NCBI GenBank assembly: GCA_020634435.1
Contig: JACKBS010000007.1
Coordinates: 372,001-436,000 of the forward strand
Direction of reading: 5' to 3'
Source of the DNA: Ardenticatenaceae bacterium
Lineage (GTDB): Bacteria; Chloroflexota; Anaerolineae; Promineifilales; Promineifilaceae
Length of the DNA: 64,000 bases
A program made the position numbers and the translations under genes. This document shows, piece by piece, positions 16,970-26,417 of this stretch (the first letter of the stretch is position 1; every line of letters starts with the position of its first letter). The notes under the pieces were generated by a model. The model ran no database searches. It saw only the letters and a list, made by a program, of their open reading frames with translations, and was not told where the DNA came from.

Positions 16970-18331
16970 TTGCTGGCCATTTTGCTGGCATTGATGCTGG
17001 TGTTGGCAGCCTGCGGTGGCGGTGATGACGAAACCACCGAAGAAGCTACTGACAGCGGCGATACCACAGCAGACACCACCGAAGAAACCACTGACACGGC
17101 TGATACAACCACTGACGAAGCCATGGACGAAGAAATCGTCTTGCGTATTTTTGGTGGTAACGTAGGCCAGGAAAAAGAACTGACCCAGGCTGTGGCCGAT
17201 CGGTTCATGGCAGAAAATCCTGGTATCCGCATCGAAGTTGTTGAGACCCCGGACTTTGTTGAAGATCGTTTGGGTACCTACCTGCAACTCTTTGAAGCCC
17301 AATCCCCCGAAGGCGACGTCTTCCAGATCGACGTGATTTGGCCTGGTGACCTGGCTGAGCACTTCGTTGACCTGTACGAATACGGTGCCCGCGACGTAGC
17401 TGGTGACCATTTCGATGCCATCATCGAGAACAATACCGTTGACGGTAAACTGATTGGTATCCCGTGGTTCACCGACGCTGGTCTGCTGTACTACCGCACC
17501 GACCTGCTGGAAAAATATGGCTACGATGGCCCGCCCGCAACTTGGGACGAGCTGGAAGAAATGGCCATGACCATTCAAGATGGCGAACGCGCTGAAGGTA
17601 ACCAGGACTTCTGGGGCTATGTCTGGCAAGGCAACGCCTACGAAGGTCTGACCTGCGACGCTCTGGAATGGATCGCCTCCAACGACGGTGGCTCCATTGT
17701 TGAACCCGATGGCACCATCAGCATCAACAATCCCGAAGCTGCGGCTATTGTTGACCAGGCTGCTGGCTGGGTTGGCACCATCTCCCCCGAAGGCGTGACC
17801 GCTTTTGGTGAAGAAGATGCTCGTAACATGTGGCAAGCTGGCAACGCTGCCTTCATGCGCAACTGGCCCTATGCTTACTCCTTGGGCAACGCTGATGATA
17901 GCGTCATCGCTGGCCTGTTCGATGTTTCCCCGCTGCCCGCTGGTGACTCTGGCGCTGGCGCTGCAACCCTCGGTGGTTGGCAGTTGGCTGTTTCCAAATA
18001 CAGCGAGCATCCTGAAGAAGCAGCCAAACTGGCCCTATTCATGGCTTCCTATGACGAACAAAAATACCGCGCCATTCAGGGTAGCTTGAACCCAACCATC
18101 AAAGCTCTGTATGAGGACCCGGAAGTATTGGAAGCTGCACCGTTCTTTGGCAGCCTGTATGATGTGTTCATCAACGCAGTAGCCCGTCCGTCCACCGCGA
18201 CAGCTCCGCAATACTCCGATGTTTCCGCCGCTTTCTTCAATTCGGTTCACTCCGTTTTGACTGGTGAGCAGGATGCATCTACGGCTTTCGAAGTTTTGGA
18301 ACTGGACCTGCAAGACATCCTCGACAAATAA
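16970..18331 (+). CDS. ABC sugar-binding lipoprotein, severed from its start codon by an IS
   Basis: This family-1 extracellular solute-binding protein resembles trehalose/maltose-binding ThuE/LpqY proteins. The lipobox LVLAAC is followed by an acidic Thr-rich tether (residues 10-55) and the binding domain (IVLRIFGGNVGQ, VFQIDVIWPGDLAEHF, GIPWFTDAGLLYYRTDLL). It would capture an alpha-glucoside for the two following permeases. The original N-terminus is at 15446. Here only a TTG at 16970 or an ATG at 16994 is available, with no good ribosome-binding site and no positive charge before the hydrophobic signal core. Secretion and expression are therefore probably impaired unless the IS supplies a promoter and a new start is tolerated. 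Confidence 0.9.
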   Translation: MLAILLALMLVLAACGGGDDETTEEATDSGDTTADTTEETTDTADTTTDEAMDEEIVLRIFGGNVGQEKELTQAVADRFMAENPGIRIEVVETPDFVEDRLGTYLQLFEAQSPEGDVFQIDVIWPGDLAEHFVDLYEYGARDVAGDHFDAIIENNTVDGKLIGIPWFTDAGLLYYRTDLLEKYGYDGPPATWDELEEMAMTIQDGERAEGNQDFWGYVWQGNAYEGLTCDALEWIASNDGGSIVEPDGTISINNPEAAAIVDQAAGWVGTISPEGVTAFGEEDARNMWQAGNAAFMRNWPYAYSLGNADDSVIAGLFDVSPLPAGDSGAGAATLGGWQLAVSKYSEHPEEAAKLALFMASYDEQKYRAIQGSLNPTIKALYEDPEVLEAAPFFGSLYDVFINAVARPSTATAPQYSDVSAAFFNSVHSVLTGEQDASTAFEVLELDLQDILDK

Positions 18332-18373
18332 GTAACTCCTTAGGCGCATGATTGGCTAGCCAACATGTGCAAA

Positions 18374-18402
18374 AGAGGCGAGAGAGACACTCTCTCGCCT
18401 CT
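18374..18402 (+). terminator. Intercistronic hairpin after the binding-protein gene
   Basis: AGAGGCGAGAGA (18374-18385) and TCTCTCGCCTCT (18391-18402) form a perfect 12-bp stem with a 5-base loop. No T-run follows. Such hairpins between a binding-protein gene and its permease genes usually protect the upstream message or partly terminate, giving more binding protein than permease. Confidence 0.75.
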
Positions 18403-18451
18403 TCATTATCCACACAGTTCATCATTATCTTAGAGAGTTGGGAGGAAAAGT

Positions 18452-19540
18452 ATGAGTGCAGCAACTGTACCTAAGAAGGGAAGTGGGGGCAGCGATCTGG
18501 CAAAGCGCGAGGCGCGACTTGCTTATTACTTGATGATACCAACTTTTGTCATCCTGCTACTGATTGCCTTTTATCCGTTGGGGACGGTTTTCTACAACAG
18601 CGTGACGGATCGTGTATTTGCGAGTGGACAAGAACCTCAGTTTGTTGGCGCTGAAAATTTCGTCAATCTATTGAGTATGACGATTGTTACAGCACCGCCA
18701 CAAGTAGATGACGCTGGCAATGTGATAATCGATCCGGAGACAGGTGAAACGCAATATGAGTCTGCGGTTCGTGTTTTGCCTCGTGAGCCACGCCGCTATC
18801 GAGAACTGAGCCAATTCAACTTGTTTGGCACGCAGTACGTCATCGGGGCAACAGACGCTGACTTTATCCGTTCGATTGGGGATTCATTACGGTTCACTTT
18901 TATTTCGGTAGCCATTGAAACAGTGTTAGGTCTGGCTGTTGCTCTGGTAGTGAACATGAATTTCAAGGGACGCGGCATGATGCGGGTGTTTATGCTGGTG
19001 CCGTGGGTGATTCCAACGGCCGTTTCCTCCCGCATTTGGGAATGGATGTTCGCCTCTACCCGTGTGGGTTTCATAAACGTCGTCTTCCAAATATTGGGGG
19101 TAGGCGACGGGCAGATCCCCTTCCTGGCCAGCGAAGCGTGGCAAGTACCCGCCATGATCATCATTGACGTCTGGAAAACAACCCCCTTCATGGCTTTGCT
19201 GCTGCTGGCTGGCTTGCAGCTCATCCCCGGCGACTTGTACGAAGCCGCAGACGTAGACGGCGCGGGCAAACTTCGGCAGTTCTGGTCCATTACGCTGCCG
19301 CTGCTGCGCCCCACCATTGCCGTCGCCCTCGTCTTCCGGACGCTGGATGCCGTGCGCGTATTTGACCTGTTCCAGATTGTGTTGGCCCAAAAACGGTATT
19401 CCATGGCCAGCTATGCTTACTACGAACTGATCAACGGGCAGCGCATGGGTTACTCCTCTGCCACCAGTGTGGTGATTTTTGTAATTATCACCGTCTTTGC
19501 TATCGGCTACATCAGATTACTAGGAGTTGATAATGACTAA
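18452..19540 (+). CDS. ABC sugar transporter permease, MalF/UgpA type
   Basis: This inner-membrane permease has 362 aa. It is longer than usual because about 65 residues are inserted after the first helix (residues 65-135, extracytoplasmic, with DDAGNVIIDPETGETQY). Six hydrophobic helices follow the plan of binding-protein-dependent permeases. The EAA loop reads EAADVDGAGKLRQFWSITLP, the contact site for the ATPase. GGGAGG before the ATG marks the start. It overlaps the next permease gene by 8 bp. No ATPase gene is present in the cluster, so a shared MsmK/UgpC-like ATPase must be encoded elsewhere. Confidence 0.92.
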   Translation: MSAATVPKKGSGGSDLAKREARLAYYLMIPTFVILLLIAFYPLGTVFYNSVTDRVFASGQEPQFVGAENFVNLLSMTIVTAPPQVDDAGNVIIDPETGETQYESAVRVLPREPRRYRELSQFNLFGTQYVIGATDADFIRSIGDSLRFTFISVAIETVLGLAVALVVNMNFKGRGMMRVFMLVPWVIPTAVSSRIWEWMFASTRVGFINVVFQILGVGDGQIPFLASEAWQVPAMIIIDVWKTTPFMALLLLAGLQLIPGDLYEAADVDGAGKLRQFWSITLPLLRPTIAVALVFRTLDAVRVFDLFQIVLAQKRYSMASYAYYELINGQRMGYSSATSVVIFVIITVFAIGYIRLLGVDND

Positions 19541-20399
19541 AGATACCAAGTACATCATCAATCGGATCTTGTTCTACGTGGTTTTGGTCATTGTCTCCAT
19601 TTATCTGCTGTTTCCGTTTTATTGGGCAATCAACTCCTCCTTCAAAACGGAAAATCAGTTGCAAATGACGCCAGCGACCTTCCTGCCGCGTGACCCAACA
19701 ACAAATGACATCTCTTTCAGTCTAAAAAATTATCAAGGGGTGTTCCAAAACAAAGATTTTGGTCGCGGCTTGATTAACAGCACGATTGTGGCCGGAACGA
19801 CGACCGTTTTGTCTTTAATGATTGGGTCATTTGCAGCTTTTGCTTTGGGCAAGCTGCGCTTCAAAGGCAAAACGCCCTCGCTCTACCTCATTTTGTCTAT
19901 GACCATGTTCCCGCAAGTGGCGGTGCTAACTGGCCTTTATGCGGTGATCCGTGAGCTGCAAATACCGGCCATCCCCAGTATGATCTTGTCTTACATGATC
20001 TTTACCCTGCCCTTTACCACCTGGGTTATGACTTCCTTCTTCCGTGGACTGCCCACAGAGCTGATGCAGTCGGCACAGGTAGACGGGGCAACACCATTCC
20101 AAACGTTCTACAAGATTTTGCTGCCGCTGACGCTGCCCGCCCTGGTTACAACCGGATTGCTGGCCTTCATCGGGGCCTGGAATGAGTACCTGTTTGCACT
20201 CACCTTCACCACCATCGAGTCCAGCGCCCGTACCGTGCCGGTAGTGATGGCCCTGTTCACTGGGCAAATCGCCCGGCAAGAACCGTTTGGTGAAATTATG
20301 GCCGCGGCCATTCTCATCACCATTCCGCTGCTGATTTTGGTTTTGATTTTCCAACAGAAGATTGTGGAAGGGTTAACGGCTGGTGCAGTAAAAGGTTAA
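19533..20399 (+). CDS. ABC sugar transporter permease, MalG/UgpE type
   Basis: This partner permease has 288 aa and six membrane helices. The loop that meets the ATPase reads MQSAQVDGATPFQTFYKILL, an EAA-type motif with Gln for Glu. ATG at 19533, 6 bp after AGGAG, is preferred to the TTG 6 bp upstream. The overlap with the MalF-type gene implies coupled translation and a 1:1 ratio. With the binding protein it would import an alpha-glucoside such as trehalose, maltose or sucrose. Confidence 0.93.
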   Translation: MTKDTKYIINRILFYVVLVIVSIYLLFPFYWAINSSFKTENQLQMTPATFLPRDPTTNDISFSLKNYQGVFQNKDFGRGLINSTIVAGTTTVLSLMIGSFAAFALGKLRFKGKTPSLYLILSMTMFPQVAVLTGLYAVIRELQIPAIPSMILSYMIFTLPFTTWVMTSFFRGLPTELMQSAQVDGATPFQTFYKILLPLTLPALVTTGLLAFIGAWNEYLFALTFTTIESSARTVPVVMALFTGQIARQEPFGEIMAAAILITIPLLILVLIFQQKIVEGLTAGAVKG

Positions 20400-20423
20400 A
20401 TTTGACAGGTTTGTCTGGTACGG

Positions 20424-20894
20424 TTAATCGTTTGGCAAATCTTCCAACTCTGTAACTGGTTCAAAAGATAGAAAGGGGCCTGGAACCCAGCCTTCATTGG
20501 GTTTTGGTGCCCCTTCTATTTTTACCAGGTAATAGTCGAGCACCGGATTTTGCTGGTAGAGGATGATTTGAACCTGAGCACCATGTGGCGCTTCGGCGGC
20601 GATACTCAGGCGGGAATGGCTGTCGTAGAGGAAAACTTTGGGCTGCACCAGTTCGCCATCGTAAAGACCCGTAAGCCAGGCAGTGCCATCATCGCCCCAG
20701 GCTGTGGGAATGCCGCACTGGTTTGGGTCTGGATTGTCGGGGAAAGGTAATGGCGGTACGTCGGGGTCGCGATGGACTTGAATGAGGGCAACGGCCGTTT
20801 CCTCTACAAATTGATCATCAGCTGGTGCCTCAGACACACAAGCCACCAACCACATCACAGCAAAAAGTATGATGATTCGTTTTTTTGCCAGCAT
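20424..20894 (-). CDS. Putative lipoprotein of unknown function
   Basis: The protein (156 aa) has a lipoprotein signal peptide (KKRIIILFAVMWLVAC) and a compact C-terminal domain (YDGELVQPKVFLYDSHSRLS, QVQIILYQQNPVLDYYLVKI) that looks like a small beta domain. I do not recognise the family; an SH3-like fold is only a guess. It lies on the opposite strand between the transporter and glycosidase genes and has AGGAAGTG upstream of its ATG, so it is expressed separately. Confidence 0.75.
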   Translation of the reverse strand: MLAKKRIIILFAVMWLVACVSEAPADDQFVEETAVALIQVHRDPDVPPLPFPDNPDPNQCGIPTAWGDDGTAWLTGLYDGELVQPKVFLYDSHSRLSIAAEAPHGAQVQIILYQQNPVLDYYLVKIEGAPKPNEGWVPGPFLSFEPVTELEDLPND

Positions 20895-21029
20895 AACGCT
20901 TTCACTTCCTGATTCTGTACGCTAAAATCGATCGTTTTGCAGGATACGGCCGTATCTACACAACCATACCATAGGCCATCACGATAACCTGCACCAATCT
21001 CAAAACAAAACTGGAGTTTTAATCTTTCG

Positions 21030-22643
21030 ATGAAAACGTATCATTCCCACGGCACGCAGAACCTGAAATGGTGGCAAACGGCTGTCTTCTACCAAATCTA
21101 CCCTCGCAGCTTCCAAGACAGCACCAACGACGGTATCGGCGACCTGCAAGGCATCATCAACCGGCTGGATTACCTGGCGGACCTCGGCATCGACGCTATC
21201 TGGATTTCGCCCATCTTCCCCAGCCCCATGGCCGATTTTGGCTACGATGTCTCCGACTACTGCAACATTCACCCCATGTTTGGCGACCTGGAAACCTTTG
21301 ACCGCCTGCTGGACGAAGCCCACCAGCGCAACCTCAAAATCATTCTCGACTTTGTGCCCAACCACTCCTCCAACCAGCACCCCTGGTTCCTGGAATCCCG
21401 TAGTTCCCGCGACAACACCAAACGGGACTGGTACATCTGGCGCGACGCCAAACCAGACGGCTCCCCACCCAACAACTGGGTCTCTATGTTTGGTGGCCCC
21501 TCTTGGACCTGGGACGAGAAGACGCAGCAATATTACATGCACAGCTTCCTGCCCGAGCAGCCCGACCTCAACTGGCGCAATCCTGAGGTGGTTGAAGCGA
21601 TGCACAACGCCCTCCGCTTTTGGCTCCAGCGCGGCGTGGATGGCTTTCGTGTGGACGCTATTCTCTGCCTCATCAAGCACGACTCGTTTGCCGACAATCC
21701 GCCCGTCGAACCCGGCAGCTTCTGGGAAGGTTGGGGGCATCAAGTTGAACCGCGCTACACCATCAACCAGCCAGAAATGTTCGAGCACGTCCGCCTGATG
21801 CGCCGCGTTTTTGATGAATTTGAAGAGCGCGTCCACATCGGCGAAACGTCTACCGAAGATGTGTCAGGTCTGTTGCCTTACTACGGCCAACCGCTCGACG
21901 GCTACGATATTCCCTTCAACTTCAAGCTGCTCCACGCCAATTGGCACGCCCTTACCGTGCGCCAAATCATTGAGGATTATTACGACATTTTGCCCGCTGG
22001 CGGCTGGCCCAACTTCGTCTTTGGCAACCACGACATCCACCGCTTTGCCACCCGTTACGGCTACGAAAATCATCGTTCCATTGCCATGCTGCTGCTGACG
22101 CTGTGGGGCATCCCCACGCTGTACTACGGCGACGAGCTGGGCATGGAAGATGTGTTCATTCCCGTCGCGCAGCGCATCGACCCGTGGGGGATCAACATGC
22201 CCGAAGGCGACTTTGGCCGCGACCCGGAGCGCACGCCGATGCAGTGGGACGCCTCGCCCAACGCCGGTTTCACCAGCGGCCAGCCGTGGCTGCCCGTTGC
22301 CAACGATTACCAGAAACGCAACGTCGCCGCCGAACTGGCTGATGGGCAATCGACGCTTAATTTCTACAAAACTTTGCTCAGCCTGCGCCGCAGCCGACCC
22401 GCGTTGCACAACGGCGCGTTCACTTTTGTCGATGGCCTGGGCGACGACCTGCTGGCTTACCTGCGTGAAGCCGACGGTCAACGCCTGATGGTCTGCCTCA
22501 ATTTTGGCGGCCAATCCCGCCCCATCGACCTGAACCATCTGAGCAGCAGTGCCGAGACGCTGCTTTCTACCCACTTCAACGCCCACAGTGGCACAACATT
22601 CACGCTTCAGCCGCACGAGAGTGTTTTGTTGCAGCTCAAGTAA
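21030..22643 (+). CDS. GH13 alpha-glucosidase (oligo-1,6-glucosidase/trehalose-6-P hydrolase-like subfamily)
   Basis: This cytosolic glycosidase (537 aa) hydrolyses terminal alpha-linked glucose from oligosaccharides brought in by the transporter. The four GH13 motifs are complete: I DFVPNHSS, II GFRVDAIL with the nucleophile Asp, III HIGETST with the acid/base Glu, and IV FGNHDIHR. The N-terminal WWQTAVFYQIYPRSFQDS and the GDLQGIINRLDYL segment are typical of exo-acting alpha-glucosidases. It is a paralogue of the gene at 49153. The next gene starts 14 bp after its stop, so these glycosidase genes form an operon. Confidence 0.93.
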   Translation: MKTYHSHGTQNLKWWQTAVFYQIYPRSFQDSTNDGIGDLQGIINRLDYLADLGIDAIWISPIFPSPMADFGYDVSDYCNIHPMFGDLETFDRLLDEAHQRNLKIILDFVPNHSSNQHPWFLESRSSRDNTKRDWYIWRDAKPDGSPPNNWVSMFGGPSWTWDEKTQQYYMHSFLPEQPDLNWRNPEVVEAMHNALRFWLQRGVDGFRVDAILCLIKHDSFADNPPVEPGSFWEGWGHQVEPRYTINQPEMFEHVRLMRRVFDEFEERVHIGETSTEDVSGLLPYYGQPLDGYDIPFNFKLLHANWHALTVRQIIEDYYDILPAGGWPNFVFGNHDIHRFATRYGYENHRSIAMLLLTLWGIPTLYYGDELGMEDVFIPVAQRIDPWGINMPEGDFGRDPERTPMQWDASPNAGFTSGQPWLPVANDYQKRNVAAELADGQSTLNFYKTLLSLRRSRPALHNGAFTFVDGLGDDLLAYLREADGQRLMVCLNFGGQSRPIDLNHLSSSAETLLSTHFNAHSGTTFTLQPHESVLLQLK

Positions 22644-22657
22644 AGGAATTTGCGACC

Positions 22658-24268
22658 ATGAGTGATCCTTTTTGGTATAAAACGGCCGTCTTCTACGAAC
22701 TCTACATCCGCGCCTACCAGGACAGCACTGGCGACGGCAACGGCGACTTTCGCGGGGCCATCCAGCACCTCGACCACATCCAATCCCTCGGCGTAGATTG
22801 CATCTGGATCATGCCCCACTACGCCTCGCCGCTCAAAGACGATGGCTACGACATCGCCGATTATTACGAAGTGCATCCCGACTACGGCACCCTGGACGAC
22901 TTCAAAGCGTTTGTCGCTGCCGCCCACGAACGTGGCCTCAAAGTGGTGACCGATTTGGTCACCAACCACACTTCGGATCAGCATCACTGGTTCCAGGAAG
23001 CGCGCAAAGATAAAAATTCGCCCTACCGCGACTACTACGTTTGGAGCGACACCGGCACTGAGTACAGCGACGCCCGCATCATTTTCCTGGACACCGAAGC
23101 GTCCAACTGGACCTACGACGAGGTGGCCAGGCAATATTTCTGGCACCGCTTCTACAGCAGCCAGCCCGATCTCAACTATGACAATCCGCAGGTGCATGAA
23201 GAGATGTTCAACGTCATCCGCCACTGGCTGGACATGGGGCTGGACGGCTTCCGCGTCGATGCCATCCCTTACCTGTACGAGCGCGAAGGCACCAACTGTG
23301 AAAATCTGCCGGAAACCCACGGCTTCCTGCAAAAAATGCGCCGCATGGTGGACACTGAATATCCGGGGCGTGTCCTCATCGCCGAGGCCAACCAGTGGCC
23401 CGAAGATTTGCTACCCTACTTCGGCACCGAAGAAGATCCCGAATTCAGATTTGCTTCCACTTCCCCATCATGCCCCGGCTGTACCAATCGGTAAAGGCGG
23501 GCGACAAACACCCATCGAGGAGATTTGGGCACGCACGCCAGACATTCCCGCCAATGCGCAGTGGATGACCTTTTACGTAACCACGACGAGCTGACGCTGG
23601 AAATGGTGACGCCCGAAGTGCGCCAATGGATGTGGGACAACTACGCGCCCGACCCGCGCATGAAGCTCAATTTGGGCATCCGGCGGCGGCTGGCTCCCCT
23701 GCTGGACGACAACAAGCCGAAATGGTTTCTGCTGCACGCCCTCTTTTTGTCGCTACCGGGCACGCCGATTGTGTATTACGGCGATGAGATTGGCATGGGC
23801 GACAACATCTGGCTGCCCGACCGGCACGGCTGCCGCACGCCGATGCAGTGGACCGACGGTCATCAGGCGGGCTTCACCAGCGCTGCCAAAACCTACTTCC
23901 CCATCCACAACGATGAGGTCTACGGTTACCACATGCGCAACGTGGCGGCGCAGGAAAAAGAGCCGGCCTCTTACCTGAACCTGATGCGCTTTTTGCTAAA
24001 CGCGCGCCAGGTCGTACCTGCCTTTGGGGATGGGGTGTTTGAGTTTGTGGCTACGGGAAACAGTTCGATTCTCGCCTACACCCGCACCACCAATGACCAA
24101 ACCGTCCTTTGTATCTTCAATCTGAGCGACCAGCCGCAAACGGCTCAGCTCAATTTACCCAAAACATTCACCGATTTGCTTGCCGCAAACCCGGCATTCA
24201 AGTATCAATTGGCCCAAGATGGACAGACAATGGAATTACGGGCGTTTGCTGCCCATTGGCTGGTGTAA
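22658..24268 (+). pseudogene. treS: Trehalose synthase-like GH13 enzyme (TreS), frame broken three times
   Basis: The family converts maltose to trehalose. The N-terminal part (22658 to about 23453) is well preserved: WYKTAVFYELYIRAYQDS, DLVTNHTSDQH, GFRVDAIPYL, IAEANQWPED. Then one base is missing in each of three short homopolymers: about 23453 (GCC to GC), 23511-23513 (CCCC to CCC) and 23571-23574 (T5 to T4). Translating through them gives FHFPIMPRLYQ, then HPIEEIWARTPDIP, then FLRNHDELTLEMV, exactly as in the family. The frame is restored for the last 230 residues (YYGDEIGMGDNIW, RTPMQW). Full length would be about 538 aa. It is either a young pseudogene or a cluster of sequencing errors. 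Confidence 0.85.
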
Positions 24269-24271
24269 AAA

Positions 24272-24346
24272 CTGTAATTGAGTAATTCATTAATTGGGTG
24301 ATTTTGCGCCAATTACCAAATTACTCAATTACCCAATTACCTTTTC
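24272..24346. repeat. AATTGGGTAATT-type inverted repeat
   Basis: GTAATTGAGTAATTCATTAA on the left is answered by AATTACTCAATTACCCAATT on the right, giving a long AT-rich hairpin that occupies almost the whole gap before the amylosucrase gene. The same words recur at 45775-45834. It leaves no room for a normal Shine-Dalgarno sequence except the few bases after it. Confidence 0.65.
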
Positions 24347-24351
24347 CGCTT

Positions 24352-26298
24352 ATGATCGCGACTTCAGTACAAAACCAAATCAAACAACAAGTGTCCCAAG
24401 ACGCCACCTTTGCCAGGCTGTACAAGTACCGGCAAAACCAGTTTTTTCAGCGGCTGGAAGTGTATTGGGACGATGTGATACGGCCGTTACACCACCTCTA
24501 TGGCCATCTCGACAACTTTGAACTGTGGCTGGCCGACACCATCACCCGCATCGGCCGCGCCTACGCCGAGCGCCCTGCCGACCTGCACCAGCTCGACGAA
24601 AAGCGTCTGCTCCAGCCAGATTGGTTCCAAAAATCAACCATGCTTGGCTATGTCGCCTACACCGAACGCTTTGCAGGCAGCCTCAGCGGCGTAGCAGACA
24701 AAATCGCCTACCTCAACGAGCTGGGTGTGACCTACCTACACCTGATGCCCCTGCTCCAGCCCCGCCACGGAGCCAACGACGGCGGCTACGCCGTGATGGA
24801 TTACCGGCAGGTCAATTCCCGACTGGGCAGCATGGCTGATTTAGCTCATCTGGCCACCGAACTGCGCCACAACAACATCAGCCTGTGCATCGATCTGGTG
24901 TGCAACCACACCGCTAAAGAGCATGAATGGGCCAACAAAGCGCGCGCCGGGGACACCACGTACCAAGATTACTACCTGATGTTCCCCGACCGCACCCTGC
25001 CCGACGCTTACGAAGAAAATCTGCGCGAAATCTTCCCAGATTTCAAGCCCGGCAACTTCACCTACTACGACGACCTGCAAAAGTGGGTCTGGACCACGTT
25101 TAACGAATACCAGTGGGATTTGAACTACCACAATCCGGCCGTTTTCACCGAAATGGTAGAAATCATGCTCTACCTGGCCAACCAGGGTGTAGAAATTTTG
25201 CGGCTCGATGCGGTGGCCTTCATGTGGAAGCGGCTGGGCACCAACTGTGAAAATCAGCCGGAGGCGCACCTCATTTTGCAGGCGTTCCGTGCCCTGTGCC
25301 GACTGGCGGCACCGGGCCTGCTGCTCAAGGCCGAAGCCATCGTTTCGCCGCCCGATTTGGTGCCTTACCTGGGGCGCGGCGTGGCGGCCAACAAGGAATG
25401 CCATATCGCTTACCACAACGTGCTGATGGTGATGCTGTGGAGTTGTCTGGCAGAGCGCAAAGCGGTGTTGGCCACCAAAGCGCTGCAAAACATGCCGCCC
25501 ATCCCTGGCGGCACCAGTTGGGTCACGTACGCTCGCTGCCACGACGACATCGGCTGGGCTATTACCGAGGAGGACGCGGCGCAGGTGGGGCTGGATGGGT
25601 ACGCCCATCGCGCCTTCCTGAGCGATTTTTACACGGGCAGATTTGAGGGCACTTTTGCTGCTGGCACCACCTTCCAATTTAATCCCAAAAACAACGACCG
25701 GCGGGTGAATGGCTCGTTGGCGTCGTTGGCGGGATTGGAAACGGCCGTTGCCAACGCCAACTGGTCCGAAGTGGAGCTGGCCATCCGGCGCATTTTGCTG
25801 CTGCACAACCTCATCTTTGCCTACGGCGGCATCCCACTCATCTACATGGGCGACGAGATCGGCCTGCTGAATGATCACAGCTACCTGGATGATCCCGATC
25901 TGGCTGAGGACAGCCGCTGGATTCACCGGCCATTTATGGATTGGGACAAGGCGGCCGAGCGACACGATACCCAAACCATTACCGGGCGCATCTATACCAA
26001 TTTATGTCAACTTGTTGCGGCCCGCCAACGAACCAAAGTGCTGCATGCAGAAACGGCCGTTTACCCTATCTGGGCCAATAACGACCATGTTTTTGCCCTG
26101 CTGCGCGATAACCCACGGGGACGGCTGCTCATTCTGGCCAACGTCACTGAAAATCAACAAACCGTCAGCCGCCACCGGCTGCACGAGTTAGGCTTCACCG
26201 GCCTGCTCATCAATCGGCTCACCGAGCAGCCCATCAACATGTGGCAAGACCTTACCCTGGAACCGTACCAGGTCATCTGGCTGCAACAAGCACCGTAA
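24352..26298 (+). CDS. Amylosucrase (GH13)
   Basis: The enzyme splits sucrose and adds the glucose to an alpha-1,4-glucan, releasing fructose. The 648-aa length and the all-helical N-terminal domain (residues 1-95, LYKYRQNQFFQRLEVYW) separate it from ordinary amylases. Motifs are IDLVCNHTAKEHEW, EILRLDAVAFMWK with the nucleophile Asp, LLKAEAIV with Glu, and RCHDDIGW. The insert with FEGTFAAGTTFQFNPKNNDRR is typical. Start at 24352 because the upstream in-frame codons fall in a repeat; the ribosome-binding site is weak. The fructokinase gene just downstream would capture the fructose released, a strong functional pairing. Confidence 0.88.
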   Translation: MIATSVQNQIKQQVSQDATFARLYKYRQNQFFQRLEVYWDDVIRPLHHLYGHLDNFELWLADTITRIGRAYAERPADLHQLDEKRLLQPDWFQKSTMLGYVAYTERFAGSLSGVADKIAYLNELGVTYLHLMPLLQPRHGANDGGYAVMDYRQVNSRLGSMADLAHLATELRHNNISLCIDLVCNHTAKEHEWANKARAGDTTYQDYYLMFPDRTLPDAYEENLREIFPDFKPGNFTYYDDLQKWVWTTFNEYQWDLNYHNPAVFTEMVEIMLYLANQGVEILRLDAVAFMWKRLGTNCENQPEAHLILQAFRALCRLAAPGLLLKAEAIVSPPDLVPYLGRGVAANKECHIAYHNVLMVMLWSCLAERKAVLATKALQNMPPIPGGTSWVTYARCHDDIGWAITEEDAAQVGLDGYAHRAFLSDFYTGRFEGTFAAGTTFQFNPKNNDRRVNGSLASLAGLETAVANANWSEVELAIRRILLLHNLIFAYGGIPLIYMGDEIGLLNDHSYLDDPDLAEDSRWIHRPFMDWDKAAERHDTQTITGRIYTNLCQLVAARQRTKVLHAETAVYPIWANNDHVFALLRDNPRGRLLILANVTENQQTVSRHRLHELGFTGLLINRLTEQPINMWQDLTLEPYQVIWLQQAP

Positions 26299-26302
26299 CC
26301 AT

Positions 26303-26404
26303 CTCTCGTTCCACGCTCCGCGTGGAATGCTCTAACCGGCGCTCCGCGCCGACGGGACGCAGAGCGTCCCAAAATACATGCCAACGGAGACCGTTGGCAC
26401 GAGA
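26303..26404. repeat. Four-hairpin intergenic repeat
   Basis: The interval between the amylosucrase and fructokinase genes consists almost wholly of consecutive short hairpins: TTCCACGCTCCGCGTGGAA, CGGCGCTCCGCGCCG, GGGACGCAGAGCGTCCC and TGCCAACGG..CCGTTGGCA. It is bounded by TCTCG and CGAGA. The CGCTCCGCG core recurs in the first two. This is a modular, non-coding repeat, probably a REP-like or fold-back element. Confidence 0.75.
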
Positions 26405-26417
26405 CAGGAGAACTCTC

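Noticed and set aside
16949..18010. Long open frame (about 350 codons) on the minus strand opposite the binding-protein gene
   Set aside because: It mirrors the codon periodicity of the plus-strand gene, has no family-like motif or ribosome-binding site, and the plus-strand product is an unmistakable solute-binding protein.
18374..18402. Full transcription terminator ending the sugar transporter operon after the binding protein
   Set aside because: The stem is perfect but lacks a T-run, and the permease genes follow in the same direction with no separate promoter evident, so partial read-through is more likely.
24841..25974. 377-codon open frame on the minus strand inside the amylosucrase gene
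   Set aside because: It is a shadow of a GC-biased gene; the plus strand carries all GH13 motifs.
26241..26417. N-terminal extension of the fructokinase reading frame
   Set aside because: The extra 59 codons translate the end of the amylosucrase gene and the four-hairpin repeat; a good ribosome-binding site and the family-typical start lie at 26418.
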